Assembly (NCBI RefSeq): GCF_000017805.1
Contig: NC_009767.1
Span: 4,195,001 to 4,259,000 of the forward strand
Length of the DNA: 64,000 bases
Origin: Roseiflexus castenholzii DSM 13941
GTDB taxonomy: Bacteria > Chloroflexota > Chloroflexia > Chloroflexales > Roseiflexaceae
Reading direction: 5' to 3'
The position numbers were made by a program, and so were the translations under genes. Positions 7,549-17,049 of the stretch are shown here, piece by piece. A model generated the notes under the pieces. That model was given only the letters and a program-made list of their open reading frames with translations. It was not told where the DNA came from and made no database searches. Every line of letters starts with the position of its first letter. Within the stretch, counting starts at the first letter, position 1.

Positions 7549-9078
7549 ATGCATAAGCGCTTCCTCTTCATCCTGCTGGCGCTGAGCATGAGTTTCACGC
7601 CAGCGCTGCGTGCTCAAACCGATGCACCGCCCAGTATCAGGCAGACGAACGATCATCTATCATCAACCTCCGTCTCGGCTGAAACACCGGCGGACTTCAC
7701 TGTCTACTTGCCTCTCGTGCGCGTTCCACCGGTTCCGGTGGCTACAGTGCTGAAACCATTCGATGTGAATGCCAGTGATCTGGTTGGTCCGGCAAGCTGG
7801 GATGCCAATTATGGCAAACGTCCTGAAATTATCGTTGTTGCGCAGGGAAGCACCCTCCATATTCTCGCGCAGGACTATGACCCCAGTACCGCCTGGAACG
7901 CGGCGCTCTTGCGCCTTGAACCTGCTGATGGCGGGTATCAGATAACCCAGGCGCTCACCCAACTGCCCATGCTGGATCGGATCATGGGTCTGGCGGTGGA
8001 TGATGCAGGCAATCGCTATTATGCGACGTGCGTTGACGAGGCGCATCTTGTCAATCCTTACTACCCACCGCCTGGTTATCGCAGCAATATCGTGCGGGTG
8101 ATCAAAGTCAGTCCGGCGGGCGAAGCGCTCTTCAATGTCGATCTCGATGTGGCGCGTCACGATGCGCCGATCATTAACCCAATGACGGCGTCATCAGCGC
8201 GTCTGGCGTTCGGCGGGAATCACATTGCGCTGGTGCATGGAGGAAACACGTCTCCCGACTGGAGCATCGAGGGGCAACGCCATCAGATATCGCTTTTCAC
8301 CGAGCTCGATGCAATCAGCGGCGCGATTATAAAAACTCAAGGCGTTTGGACCAGCCATGCATTCGATCAACGGTTACTGTTTGATGGAACGCGGATACTC
8401 CAGCTTCATCTGGGCGATGCTTATCCGCGCGCTATCGTGCTGGGGCGCGGTTTTTATGAGGATTCAAACATATTTGCGATCAAAGGTCCCATTGGTGAAA
8501 ATCTGACTGCCACCCGGCTCGGCAATATCGCTCTGATTGAACAAGACCCAACATACAAATATCTGGTGTTGTTCGCTACTGAAACCAGCGATCAGACAGG
8601 CAACATCTTTGACAGCAAAATCAATGGCCCGCGCAATCTGGCAATTGTACGCGTTCGAGGCGATAATTTCAGCGTCGATCCTGCGCTGCCTGACATCCTG
8701 ACCGTTGAATCGGGCGGAGTCGTTGTTACCAACCGACTCCGCTGGCTGACAAACTATTCAGCGGAGTCGCGCCTGCATGCCGAACGTCCGAAGATGATTG
8801 GCATCGGGAATGACCGATATATTGTCCTGTGGGAAGAATGGCGGAACGTCAACCAGGAGACCGATGTATTCAACGGCGTGTATGGCATGCTGATCGATGC
8901 TCAGGGATCGATCCTGATCCCGGCGAAACTGCTCACGACAAGTCATCTGCCGCGCGGCGACGATGCGGTGTTCTTTCAAAACGGCGCAGCCTGGGTCACC
9001 GGCGATGCCGCGCGGCGAAACCTCTCTATTCATCTGGTGGATGCAACGCTTCAGTACCGGGTGGTGACGATTGACTGA
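7549..9078 (+). CDS. Secreted protein of unknown function
   Basis: 509 aa. A clear signal peptide (KR, hydrophobic core FLFILLALSMSFTPALRA, cleavage about residue 22). After a Ser/Thr-rich stretch comes FTVYLPLVRV, a motif recurring in exported proteins of this genome (compare LYLPLVIR at the end of the 26.2-27.8 kb gene). The rest shows beta-rich spacing suggestive of a propeller (VAQGSTLHILAQDYD, LAVDDAGNRYYAT) but I do not recognise a family. The 3' end overlaps the convergent CPBP gene by 53 bp. Confidence 0.78.
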   Translation: MHKRFLFILLALSMSFTPALRAQTDAPPSIRQTNDHLSSTSVSAETPADFTVYLPLVRVPPVPVATVLKPFDVNASDLVGPASWDANYGKRPEIIVVAQGSTLHILAQDYDPSTAWNAALLRLEPADGGYQITQALTQLPMLDRIMGLAVDDAGNRYYATCVDEAHLVNPYYPPPGYRSNIVRVIKVSPAGEALFNVDLDVARHDAPIINPMTASSARLAFGGNHIALVHGGNTSPDWSIEGQRHQISLFTELDAISGAIIKTQGVWTSHAFDQRLLFDGTRILQLHLGDAYPRAIVLGRGFYEDSNIFAIKGPIGENLTATRLGNIALIEQDPTYKYLVLFATETSDQTGNIFDSKINGPRNLAIVRVRGDNFSVDPALPDILTVESGGVVVTNRLRWLTNYSAESRLHAERPKMIGIGNDRYIVLWEEWRNVNQETDVFNGVYGMLIDAQGSILIPAKLLTTSHLPRGDDAVFFQNGAAWVTGDAARRNLSIHLVDATLQYRVVTID

Positions 9079-9886
9079 TCTTCGCCTGCCACAGAATGAC
9101 GAGCACCCATGTGATCACAACGACGCTGATCACCGCATTGGCGCTCCCTGCCGCAATCGGCGAGGCGCTGACAAAGTCGAACGTCCCGTGCCACAGGGCG
9201 ACCATTAGAATGCTGTTCCCGCTCCCGCGATAGATCCACGCCAACAGGATCGATCCCATCACAATGCTGATCAGATAACCCACAAAGCCGCCCATGCCGA
9301 GAGCGATGAAATTGTCCTTGTAGAAGAAGTACGGCAGATGCCACGCTCCCCACAGCACGCCAATGATCACAGCAGCGCGAATCCATCCGCCGGATTGCAG
9401 CCGGTGCAGCGCAAAACCGCGCCACCCGATCTCTTCCCCGAACCCATAGGTTGCAATCCATAACCCCAGCGCCGCCAGCACGCCAATGTTTCCCAGATAG
9501 TCCACCTCGCCAAATAACGCAACGTCCGGCAGCGCGCCTTGCTCGAATGTAGAGACCAGGGCTGCGACAACACCAAGTGCAAGCGGCGTTCCAAGCGCGA
9601 CGAGCCACCAGCGCAGACCGACATCGGCACGAATGACACGCTGCCACAATTCCGCCAGACCTGCGCGCCCATCGCGCGCAGCGGTGACGACTATCGCCGC
9701 AACCATCGGACCAAACGCGCTCACATAGTGCAACCACGTCGGCGCCATCACGAGACCGTGATAACCGGCGATCAGTACGCCGCCGAGCAGCCACGAGAAA
9801 GCATAGGCGATCAGGAAGTAGGCTACGATTGGATTGTGATGGATCAGGCCGCGACTCGGCGGATGACCCTGCGCCACAGCAGGCAT
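9026..9886 (-). CDS. CPBP-family intramembrane glutamic endopeptidase
   Basis: 286 aa, about seven membrane segments. CPBP (Abi) motifs: motif 1 GFGEEIGWRGFAL (catalytic Glu pair), motif 2 GVLWGAWHLPYFF (His), motif 3 ALWHGTFDF. Members process prenylated proteins or act in bacteriocin immunity; the substrate here is unknown. Its 3' end is duplicated as a dead fragment at 4388-4555. It converges on and overlaps the upstream secreted protein gene. Confidence 0.9.
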   Translation of the reverse strand: MPAVAQGHPPSRGLIHHNPIVAYFLIAYAFSWLLGGVLIAGYHGLVMAPTWLHYVSAFGPMVAAIVVTAARDGRAGLAELWQRVIRADVGLRWWLVALGTPLALGVVAALVSTFEQGALPDVALFGEVDYLGNIGVLAALGLWIATYGFGEEIGWRGFALHRLQSGGWIRAAVIIGVLWGAWHLPYFFYKDNFIALGMGGFVGYLISIVMGSILLAWIYRGSGNSILMVALWHGTFDFVSASPIAAGSANAVISVVVITWVLVILWQAKISQSSPPGTEALHPPDE

Positions 9887-10223
9887 GATGGTTTCTCCTT
9901 CTCCGTTTGCACCACACCACAGTTGAGACTACAACATGCCTCTGATTGTTGCTTTGCGATGGGTCCGAATCTGATTGTCGTCATGGGACACGGATTGGTA
10001 CGGATGCGACGGATTTGCGCGGATCCGCGTACACGCACCTGATCCGTGGGATTCCGTCTCGACTCAATGGCAATCCGTGTTCCGATACGTCACGCAAATC
10101 GGAGCATCTAAACAGACTGATGATGCTTGCCCCTGATCCGAAATTTCGCTATAATGTCGGTCTGTGGCAAGAACGCCATCGAAGCGTATTGAGTGTAAAA
10201 GCGCCGGGATCAAAGGGTTTTCA
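9887..10223. other. Divergent intergenic region
   Basis: 337 bases between the CPBP gene (minus) and miaB (plus). Apart from the miaB promoter it holds a degenerate 'cacggattNg.acggatgcgacgg' stretch near 9989-10025 that recurs near 44824-44858. No gene seen. Confidence 0.5.
10127..10155 (+). promoter_or_regulatory. Sigma70-type promoter for miaB
   Basis: TTGCCC, exactly 17 bases, TATAAT (10150-10155). The leader to the ATG at 10224 would be about 60 nt. Confidence 0.75.
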
Positions 10224-11666
10224 ATGACCGACGTGATCACACTGCATCTACCGGCGGAAGCGCGCGCCGACCAATCGCGCGACGCAACGCCGCGTGAGCG
10301 CCGCTATTATGTCTGGACGGTCGGCTGCCAGATGAACGTGTCTGACTCTGAGCGCCTGGAAGCGGCGTTGCAAGGGGTCGGGTATGCGCCTGCCGAACGC
10401 CCGGAAGACGCGAGTTTTATTGTGCTCAACTCGTGCAGTGTGCGCGCGTCTGCCGAAGAGCGCATTCTGGGCAAACTGAGCGAGGTGCAACGCATCAAGC
10501 GCAACCACCCCGATACAAAGATTGTGCTCTGGGGGTGCATGGTTGGTCCTGGCAATCAGTCGATCTTTCAGAGCCGCTTGCCGATGGTGGACCATTTTGT
10601 GTCGCCTTCGGCAGTCGATGAGGTGCTGGCGCTCGCGCCCAACCCGATCTATCAACTCGATGAGCCGGCGCTGCCGGTGGCGCGCTGGGATCATCCGCCG
10701 GTCTCGGTACACGTGCCGATTCAGTACGGCTGCAATATGTCTTGCTCGTTCTGCGTCATCCCGCTGCGCCGCGGGCGCGAACGCAGCCGTCCGCTCGCGG
10801 AGATTGTCGAAGAGTGCCGCCGGATTGTGGCGCGCGGCGCAAAAGAGATCACGTTGCTCGGGCAGATCGTCGACTCGTGGGGGCATGATCTTCCCGGCCG
10901 CCCCGACCTGGCAGATTTGCTGCGCGCCGTGCACGAAATCCCCGGCTTGCTCCGGTTGCGCTTTCTGACGTCCCATCCCGCATGGATGACCGACCGCCTG
11001 ATTGCGGCGGTGGCGGAACTGCCGCGCTGCATGCCGGATATTAACCTGCCGGTGCAGGCAGGCGACGATGCGCTGCTCAAAATCATGCGGCGCGGCTACA
11101 CCGTACAGCGCTACCGCGAACTGATAGCGAAGATCCGCGATGCCATCCCGCATGTGTCGCTGACGACCGATGTCATTGTCGGGCATCCGGGCGAAACGCG
11201 CGAACGGTTCGAGGGCACAAAGCGATTGCTCGACGAAATCCGGTTCGATAAGGTGCATATCGCGGCATTCTCGCCGCGCCCCGGCACACGCGCCGCCGAA
11301 ATGGAACTCGACCCGGCGCTGGCAGTGCCCGAAGGTGAAAAGCAACTGCGGCGCATCGAACTCGAGCGAATCCAGGAACAGATTGCAACTGAACGCAATG
11401 CGCGCTTCCTGAATCAGACGGTCGAAGTGCTGGTCGAAGGCGAGCATAAGGGCAAATGGCGCGGGCGCACGCCAGGCAACAAACTGGTCTTCTTCAGCGA
11501 CCCGCGCGACCGAACCGGTCAGTTGGTGAACGTGCGCATCATCCATACCGGTCCGTGGTCATTGCAGGGGGTTCTGGCGCAGTCTGCCGGGGAATCGCCG
11601 ATGTTGAACGGCGCCCCTGAACCGCTCGACGCCACGCCTGTGATGCAGGGAGCAATCACCCGATGA
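10224..11666 (+). CDS. miaB: tRNA-2-methylthio-N6-dimethylallyladenosine synthase (methylthiotransferase)
   Basis: 480 aa radical-SAM methylthiotransferase that adds a methylthio group to i6A37 of tRNA. N-terminal MTTase domain cysteines C35 (GCQMN), C71 (NSCSVR) and C105 (WGCMVG) for the auxiliary 4Fe-4S cluster; radical-SAM triad C170, C174, C177 (CNMSCSFC); C-terminal TRAM domain (VEVLVEGEHKGKWRGRT, then NKLVFF). MiaB is favoured over RimO or MtaB from overall pattern, but substrate was not tested. The stop overlaps the next gene by ATGA. Start ATG 10224 fits the promoter. Confidence 0.92.
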   Translation: MTDVITLHLPAEARADQSRDATPRERRYYVWTVGCQMNVSDSERLEAALQGVGYAPAERPEDASFIVLNSCSVRASAEERILGKLSEVQRIKRNHPDTKIVLWGCMVGPGNQSIFQSRLPMVDHFVSPSAVDEVLALAPNPIYQLDEPALPVARWDHPPVSVHVPIQYGCNMSCSFCVIPLRRGRERSRPLAEIVEECRRIVARGAKEITLLGQIVDSWGHDLPGRPDLADLLRAVHEIPGLLRLRFLTSHPAWMTDRLIAAVAELPRCMPDINLPVQAGDDALLKIMRRGYTVQRYRELIAKIRDAIPHVSLTTDVIVGHPGETRERFEGTKRLLDEIRFDKVHIAAFSPRPGTRAAEMELDPALAVPEGEKQLRRIELERIQEQIATERNARFLNQTVEVLVEGEHKGKWRGRTPGNKLVFFSDPRDRTGQLVNVRIIHTGPWSLQGVLAQSAGESPMLNGAPEPLDATPVMQGAITR

Positions 11667-12502
11667 ATACGCTTGATGTGCCGGCGTCGCGTTTGCCGAT
11701 GCGGGTGACGCCGCTCGCGGCGATTGGCGCACTGATCGCCGATCTGCTGATTGCGCTTGGCGCAGCGCTTGCGCTCAGTGGAGCAGTCGTTGGCGCAATT
11801 CTGGTCCTGCGCGCTGCACAGTCCGGCCTCGAACTCGGCGCCATCGGGCAACTGAACGGTCAGGATATTACTCGACTGATCGGCGCCGATGGTATGGTCG
11901 CTCTGCTGCTGCTGCAAAACCTGGTCTTCATCGGCGTCGCTGTGGTGCGCGTGCGCGTGTTACGCCGCGAGCCGCTCTCGGTGCTGGGATTCAGCGCCCC
12001 ACAACCGTTTCGATTAGTCTTCCTTGGCGTCGGATTGGGGTTGCTGGCGCTCCTCTTGAACGGCATCGTCGGCGTTCTGTTCGTCAGCGCCGGCATTCGC
12101 CAGAATCAGGCGGCGCTCTATCCGCTCTTTCCGGGGGATTACGCAGGGCAGGCGCTCTTCTTCATCGGCGCAGTCGTGCTGGCGCCCATCGGCGAAGAGG
12201 TGCTGTTCCGCGGCTACCTCTTCGGCTCGCTGCGACGGCTCGCGGGCGACTCGCGCGCCGGTATCGCCGTTGCTTACGGCGTCAGCGCACTGGTCTTCGC
12301 CCTGTCGCATTCGCTGGCTGCCACCGAAGGTCTCATCGGGCTGCTCGTGCCATCATTCCTGATCGGTCTGGTGTTTGCCTGGGGGTTTGACCGCAGCGGC
12401 AGCCTGATCCCGGCGATTGTGGCGCACGCTATCAACAATGGCATCGCATTCGCTGCACTGCTGACATGCGTCAATAATCCGGGCATGTGCCCGCAAATGT
12501 AA
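11663..12502 (+). CDS. CPBP-family intramembrane metalloprotease
   Basis: 279 aa with about seven to eight membrane helices. Motifs: APIGEEVLFRGYLFGSLRR (EExxxR), ALVFALSHSL (His), and IPAIVAHAINNGIAF. ATGA overlap with miaB shows translational coupling, although no functional tie is known. It is not a duplicate of the CPBP gene at 9026-9886; sequences differ throughout. Confidence 0.9.
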   Translation: MNTLDVPASRLPMRVTPLAAIGALIADLLIALGAALALSGAVVGAILVLRAAQSGLELGAIGQLNGQDITRLIGADGMVALLLLQNLVFIGVAVVRVRVLRREPLSVLGFSAPQPFRLVFLGVGLGLLALLLNGIVGVLFVSAGIRQNQAALYPLFPGDYAGQALFFIGAVVLAPIGEEVLFRGYLFGSLRRLAGDSRAGIAVAYGVSALVFALSHSLAATEGLIGLLVPSFLIGLVFAWGFDRSGSLIPAIVAHAINNGIAFAALLTCVNNPGMCPQM

Positions 12503-12515
12503 CAAGGAGATGACA

Positions 12516-13370
12516 TTGACAAGGCAGGATGAAAGATTTCGGCTGCAACGCCGCTTACAGAATCAGGCGGTCGAACTGGCAGTGAACAGCCGCTGGGAAG
12601 AGGCGGTGCAGGTCAATGAAAAATTGATCGGACTGGCGGAAACGACCGAAACCTACAATCGTTTGGGGAAAGCGTACTTCGAGTTGGGGCGTCTCACGGA
12701 AGCGCGCGACGCCTATCGCAATGCGCTGCGCCTCACGCCGAACAACCGCATTGCGCGCCGGAACCTCGAACGCATTGAGGAACTGCTGGCAAAATCAGCA
12801 TCCCTTTCTACCGTTTCGCTGAAAGCCGGGCGTCAGCTCGTCGACCTGCGCCTGTTTGTCACCGAAGTCGGAAAAACGGCGCTGACATCGCTGATCGACG
12901 TTCAGCGCGGGCCGGCGCTGGCAGCGATTGTCACCGGTGAGAAGGTGGAGTTGCGTCCCGAAGGACGCGGCGTGGCGGTCTACGACACATCCGGCGCGCT
13001 GATCGGGCGCATCGAACCGAAACTGGCGCAGCGCCTGAACGAACTGATGGCCGGCGGGAATCGATATATCGCCGCAGTCGCGCACATCGACGGGCGCCAG
13101 GTGCGCATTATTATTCGTGAAACCTACCAGGCGCCATCGCAACGTGGGCGTGTCTCCTTCCCCGGCAAGCTGAGCGAGAGTGCGCTCCGTGGCGCGTTCA
13201 TCAGCGGTGCGCAGTTCGACGAATTCGGCGAAGAATTGCTCGAAGAGGAGGAAGGGGCTGAGGTGCGCGAGGACGTGGACGAAGAAGCCTTTGGCGGCGA
13301 AGACGAAGAACTTGGGCTGGAGGAAATCGAACCGGACATTGGTGATGATGAGGATTTGATCGAAGAATAG
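12516..13370 (+). CDS. TPR-repeat protein with acidic C-terminal tail
   Basis: 284 aa. Residues about 10-95 form tetratricopeptide-like helices (NRLGKAYFELGRLTEARDAY, ALRLTPNN), a protein-protein interface. The middle is a beta-rich unknown domain; the last 50 residues are strongly acidic (EELLEEEEGAE...). AAGGAG at 12504-12509 directly abuts an in-frame ATG at 12510, so the TTG at 12516, 6 nt further, is the better start; ATG at 12510 remains possible. The gene follows the CPBP gene by 13 bp, so same transcript. Confidence 0.72.
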   Translation: MTRQDERFRLQRRLQNQAVELAVNSRWEEAVQVNEKLIGLAETTETYNRLGKAYFELGRLTEARDAYRNALRLTPNNRIARRNLERIEELLAKSASLSTVSLKAGRQLVDLRLFVTEVGKTALTSLIDVQRGPALAAIVTGEKVELRPEGRGVAVYDTSGALIGRIEPKLAQRLNELMAGGNRYIAAVAHIDGRQVRIIIRETYQAPSQRGRVSFPGKLSESALRGAFISGAQFDEFGEELLEEEEGAEVREDVDEEAFGGEDEELGLEEIEPDIGDDEDLIEE

Positions 13371-13406
13371 CCGGTATGCCTATGGGCATGTAGCGCTGCC
13401 GTACTA

Positions 13407-13436
13407 TTGCCATCCAACCCTGTTGTCCTCTATACT
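13407..13436 (+). promoter_or_regulatory. Promoter for the 13.5-17 kb operon
   Basis: TTGCCA, 18-base spacer, TATACT (13431-13436). The transcript would start inside the hairpin at 13438-13468 and run about 85 nt to the ATG at 13527. Confidence 0.55.
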
Positions 13437-13437
13437 G

Positions 13438-13468
13438 AAACCGGACGTGCTTCATGGCGTCCGGTTTT
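13438..13468 (+). terminator. Rho-independent terminator after the TPR gene
   Basis: AAACCGGACG pairs perfectly with CGTCCGGTTT around a 10-base loop and continues into TTTTCT. Lies 67 bp after the TPR stop and overlaps the start region of the next promoter. Confidence 0.7.
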
Positions 13469-13526
13469 CTGTGTGTTGCCAGCACACGGCACACCTCGCG
13501 CCCGCTGCCGATGGAGAGCAAGCATT

Positions 13527-14219
13527 ATGGAAGTACGGATCGACGAAAAAGGCAAATTCTTTACACCGCGAATTACCAAAGATGCTGTAACCGCTTTCGT
13601 GCGCACACCAGATAAAGTCATCATCGGCTCGGTCTATGTCCGACCGGGCAATCGTCTGACCGACGAGTTGAACGGCGATCCATCCGCTTTCCTCCCCATC
13701 ACCGACGCGCGCGTCTATCGGGCGGATGATGAGAGTTTTCTGCTTCAGACATCATTCCTGCTCGCTGCATACCGCGAGATTCTCTTGATCGGCGAGTTCG
13801 ACGCGCTGGCGACGATTCGCGATGTTCCCTGGAACACGCAGGCTGCCGAACCCACACCGCTGATCCGCGACGGTGAGGACATGGGCGTGCATGTGAATGA
13901 GCGTGGCAAGTATTTCACCCTACGCACCCCAAAGGACGCCGTATTGTGCGCGGTGCGCGGCAGTGATCTCGCTGTACTCGGCTACCTGTACATTCGCTCT
14001 GATCGGCGGCTGAAAGATGAGTTGAACGACGAACAGGCGCGCTACCTGCCGATGACCGATGCCCGCGTCTTCCGTGTCAGCGACAATAAACTCCTCTATC
14101 ACGCCAGTTTCCTGCTCATTGGTCGTCAGGCGATCGATATGGTTGCGCCGATCGATTCGGTCACCCGCGCCAGCGATGTTCCGTGGCTGCCGGTGCGTTC
14201 AGCGGAGGGGTCGGCATGA
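13527..14219 (+). CDS. Duplicated-domain protein of unknown function (DUF6812-like)
   Basis: 230 aa made of two homologous halves of about 115 residues. Half 1 has EKGKFFTPRITKDAV, GNRLTDELN, FLPITDARVYR and VPW; half 2 has ERGKYFTLRTPKDAV, DRRLKDELN, YLPMTDARVFR and VPW. The family looks like the small DUF6812 type, recalled rather than checked. No membrane segment or catalytic motif. The ATG at 13527 marks the first half. Its stop overlaps the next gene (ATGA), and the operon leads into AAA and CpaF ATPases, so a role with pilus or secretion machinery is inferred. Confidence 0.7.
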   Translation: MEVRIDEKGKFFTPRITKDAVTAFVRTPDKVIIGSVYVRPGNRLTDELNGDPSAFLPITDARVYRADDESFLLQTSFLLAAYREILLIGEFDALATIRDVPWNTQAAEPTPLIRDGEDMGVHVNERGKYFTLRTPKDAVLCAVRGSDLAVLGYLYIRSDRRLKDELNDEQARYLPMTDARVFRVSDNKLLYHASFLLIGRQAIDMVAPIDSVTRASDVPWLPVRSAEGSA

Positions 14220-15595
14220 GTTTCTTCTCACAACAATTCGCAGATCGGCAACGCGCAGCAGCGTCTCCGGCCAGCGCCGCCGGCGGTGTCGCCATCCCGC
14301 CCGAACCGGCTTCGGTCGAAGAAACCGGTCTCAGTATGGGGTTCCTGAACGACCTGGTGTTGAAAGTCGTCTACTTTCACGGCAATATCACCGGGCAGCA
14401 GATCGCCGAAGTGACGAAACTGCCATTCTTTGGTGTGCTCGACAAAGTGCTCGAGTTTCTCAAACTCGAAGAGTATGTCGATATTGTCGGCGCACAGGGC
14501 GGCTTCAACGAACGGGCATTCCAGTACGTCATTGCCACCAAAGGGCGATTGAAAGTCCACGAAGTGCTGGATCGGTCGCAGTACGCGGGACCGGCGCCAG
14601 TCCCCCTCGACCAGTACATCGCCATGGTGCATCGCCAGTCGGTCGGCGATATGGTGGTGGACGCGAAAACCGTGCGCCAGGCGTTCGCGCACCTCGTTGT
14701 GAGCGACCGCATGCTCGACCGCATCGGTCCTGCCGCCAACTCGGCACGCTCGCTCTTCCTCTACGGTCCTCCCGGCAATGGCAAAACCACCATCGCCGAA
14801 GGGATCGCCAATATGCTGGGCGGCAACGTGCTGATTCCCTATGCCGTCGAGGTCGATGGGCAGATTATCAAACTCTTTGATCCGCTCAACCATCAGGTGG
14901 TCGAACAACCTGCCGCCGCACCCACGCATGAACCTGCGGTCTCCTTCGAAGGGCGTCCTATCGTGGATTCGCCGCTGCCCGACCGACGCTGGCTTGTTTG
15001 CAAACGACCGCGCGTGATGGTCGGCGGTGAGTTGATCCTCGAACAGCTCGAACTGATCTTCGACCCAATTGCGAAGGTGTACGAAGCGCCGTACCAGATG
15101 AAAGCCAACGGCGGGCTGTTCCTGATCGACGACTTTGGCCGGCAGAAATGTCGCCCGCAAGACCTGCTCAACCGATGGATCGTGCCGCTGGAAAAGAAGG
15201 TTGATTTTCTTGCCCTCCAGACTGGCAAGAAGATTCAGGTTCCGTTCGACGTGCTGATCGTCTTTTCGACCAACCTTTCGCCGCAGGACCTGGTGGACGA
15301 TGCCTTTCTGCGTCGTATCCGGCATAAGATCGAAGTGCCCAACCCGACTCCAGAGGAATTCCGCGCTATCTTTCAGCGTGTCGCCAAGGCAAAGAACATC
15401 CCATACAGCGATGAAGGGTTGCGCTATCTGATCCTCGAACGCTATAAACGCGACGGGCGCGATCTGCGATCCTGTCACCCGCGCGACCTGTGCGACCAGA
15501 TTCTCGACGAAGCAAAATACCGCGGCATACCGCCATCCATGTCGCGCGAATTGCTCGACCGGGCATACGATGCGTACTTCGTGAAACTCTCATAA
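14216..15595 (+). CDS. AAA ATPase with N-terminal winged-helix-like domain
   Basis: 459 aa. Residues about 40-125 look like a winged-helix module (FLNDLVLKVVYFHGNITGQQ, then VLDKVLEFLKLEEYVDI). Walker A GPPGNGKTT (184-192), Walker B GLFLIDDFG, sensor-1 VLIVFSTNL and arginine-finger region DAFLRRIRHKIEV. It resembles ATPases placed beside Tad/Flp pilus genes in Chloroflexota; the exact role is unknown. ATGA overlap with the gene before and 15 bp to cpaF after show one operon. Confidence 0.82.
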   Translation: MSFFSQQFADRQRAAASPASAAGGVAIPPEPASVEETGLSMGFLNDLVLKVVYFHGNITGQQIAEVTKLPFFGVLDKVLEFLKLEEYVDIVGAQGGFNERAFQYVIATKGRLKVHEVLDRSQYAGPAPVPLDQYIAMVHRQSVGDMVVDAKTVRQAFAHLVVSDRMLDRIGPAANSARSLFLYGPPGNGKTTIAEGIANMLGGNVLIPYAVEVDGQIIKLFDPLNHQVVEQPAAAPTHEPAVSFEGRPIVDSPLPDRRWLVCKRPRVMVGGELILEQLELIFDPIAKVYEAPYQMKANGGLFLIDDFGRQKCRPQDLLNRWIVPLEKKVDFLALQTGKKIQVPFDVLIVFSTNLSPQDLVDDAFLRRIRHKIEVPNPTPEEFRAIFQRVAKAKNIPYSDEGLRYLILERYKRDGRDLRSCHPRDLCDQILDEAKYRGIPPSMSRELLDRAYDAYFVKLS

Positions 15596-15610
15596 CGTTG
15601 GAGCAGAACC

Positions 15611-17047
15611 ATGTCGTTACTGAAGCGAATTGGCGGGTCGCAACCGCAATCAACGTCCGAACCTGCTGTGCCGGTCAGCGCTCCGGCGCCGTCTGACGCA
15701 GCCAACCATACGCCAGCTTCGCGGACGGCGCCATCGACCGTTTCCTCCGGCAGCGAGATGTCGCAGCAACGCATGCTGGAATTGTCGCTCTGGATCGTTG
15801 ATCGCATTCTCAGTTCGCTCGGCAATCAGCAGGAACTCAAACGCTCCCCCGAAATGGAGCGTCAACTGCAAGAAAAGTTCACCCTCGCCTACCGGCAGAG
15901 CGGCGTCAACCTGACCGACGATCAGACCAAACACCTCTACGATATGGTCATGGACGAGTTGTTCGGTTTTGGTCCCATCGAGCCGCTGCTCCGTGACGAT
16001 AGCATCACCGAGGTGATGGTCAATGGACCGCGCGCCGTCTACGTCGAGCAAAAAGGCAAGATCACGTTGACCCAGGTGCGGTTTGCCAACGATGAGCATG
16101 TGCTGAAAGTCATCGACCGCATCATTCGCCCGTTGGGACGACGCATTGACCGCAAATGGCCGATGGTCGATGCGCGTCTGCCCGATGGTTCGCGCGTCAA
16201 TGCGATCATTCCACCCTGCGCCATCGATGGACCATCGATTACGATCCGCAAATTTGCCAAGAAAAAACTGACGGTCGAAGATCTGATCCGCTTCGGTTCG
16301 ATGACGCCTGAAATGGCGGAGTTTCTGCGCGCGTGCGTCGTCAGTCGCTTGAATATCATCGTTTCCGGCGGCACCGGCTCCGGCAAGACGACGCTCCTGA
16401 ACGTGTTATCGAACTTCATCCCTCCCGATGAGCGCATCGTTACGATTGAAGACAGCGCCGAACTGAAACTCGGGCAGGATCACGTGGTGCGCCTGGAGTC
16501 GAAACCGCCGGAGATCGACGGCACCGGGCGCGTGACGATCAACGACCTGGTGATCAACTCGCTGCGTATGCGCCCGGAACGGATCGTCATAGGTGAGTGC
16601 CGCGGCGGCGAAACCATGGCCATGCTCCAGGCAATGAACACTGGTCACGATGGATCGCTGTCGACCCTCCACGCCAACTCGCCGCGCGACGCCATTGCGC
16701 GTATGGAGACAATGGCGATGATGGCGGGGATGGATATGCCGCTCCGGGTGATCCGCGAACAGATTGCATCCGCCATCGACCTGATTGTGCAGCAGACGCG
16801 CCTGGAAGACGGCAGTCGCAAGATTTCGTACATTACTGAGGTGCAGGGTATGGAAGGTGATGTCGTGGTGTTGCAGGATATCTTCCTGCTGCACATTCTC
16901 GGCAAAACCCCGGAGGGCAAGATTATCAGCGAGTTGCGACCTACCGGCACCCGTCCGCGTTTCACTGCGCGTCTCGAGGCGCATGGCTTCAAACTGCCGC
17001 CATCGATCTTCGGCGCAACTGTTCCAGGGCAGAAACGGCCGTGGTGA
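15611..17047 (+). CDS. cpaF: CpaF/TadA-type secretion ATPase
   Basis: 478 aa type II/IV secretion ATPase powering Tad (Flp) pilus assembly. N-terminal variable linker to about residue 50, then the conserved CpaF core: DELFGFGPIEPLLRD, VMVNGP, Walker A GGTGSGKTT (253-261), DERIVTIEDSAEL (Asp box), IVIGECRGGET (Walker B) and a His box in TGHDGSLSTLHANS. No tadB/C, flp or rcpA is in the window, so the rest of the pilus lies elsewhere. A purine-rich repeat array begins right after the stop. Confidence 0.92.
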   Translation: MSLLKRIGGSQPQSTSEPAVPVSAPAPSDAANHTPASRTAPSTVSSGSEMSQQRMLELSLWIVDRILSSLGNQQELKRSPEMERQLQEKFTLAYRQSGVNLTDDQTKHLYDMVMDELFGFGPIEPLLRDDSITEVMVNGPRAVYVEQKGKITLTQVRFANDEHVLKVIDRIIRPLGRRIDRKWPMVDARLPDGSRVNAIIPPCAIDGPSITIRKFAKKKLTVEDLIRFGSMTPEMAEFLRACVVSRLNIIVSGGTGSGKTTLLNVLSNFIPPDERIVTIEDSAELKLGQDHVVRLESKPPEIDGTGRVTINDLVINSLRMRPERIVIGECRGGETMAMLQAMNTGHDGSLSTLHANSPRDAIARMETMAMMAGMDMPLRVIREQIASAIDLIVQQTRLEDGSRKISYITEVQGMEGDVVVLQDIFLLHILGKTPEGKIISELRPTGTRPRFTARLEAHGFKLPPSIFGATVPGQKRPW

Positions 17048-17049
17048 TG

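Noticed and set aside
10248..11546. Long minus-strand frame of 432 codons opposite miaB
   Set aside because: Antisense shadow of a well-conserved gene in a high-GC genome; His/Arg-rich and without motifs. The same holds for 14228-15478 and 36709-38064.
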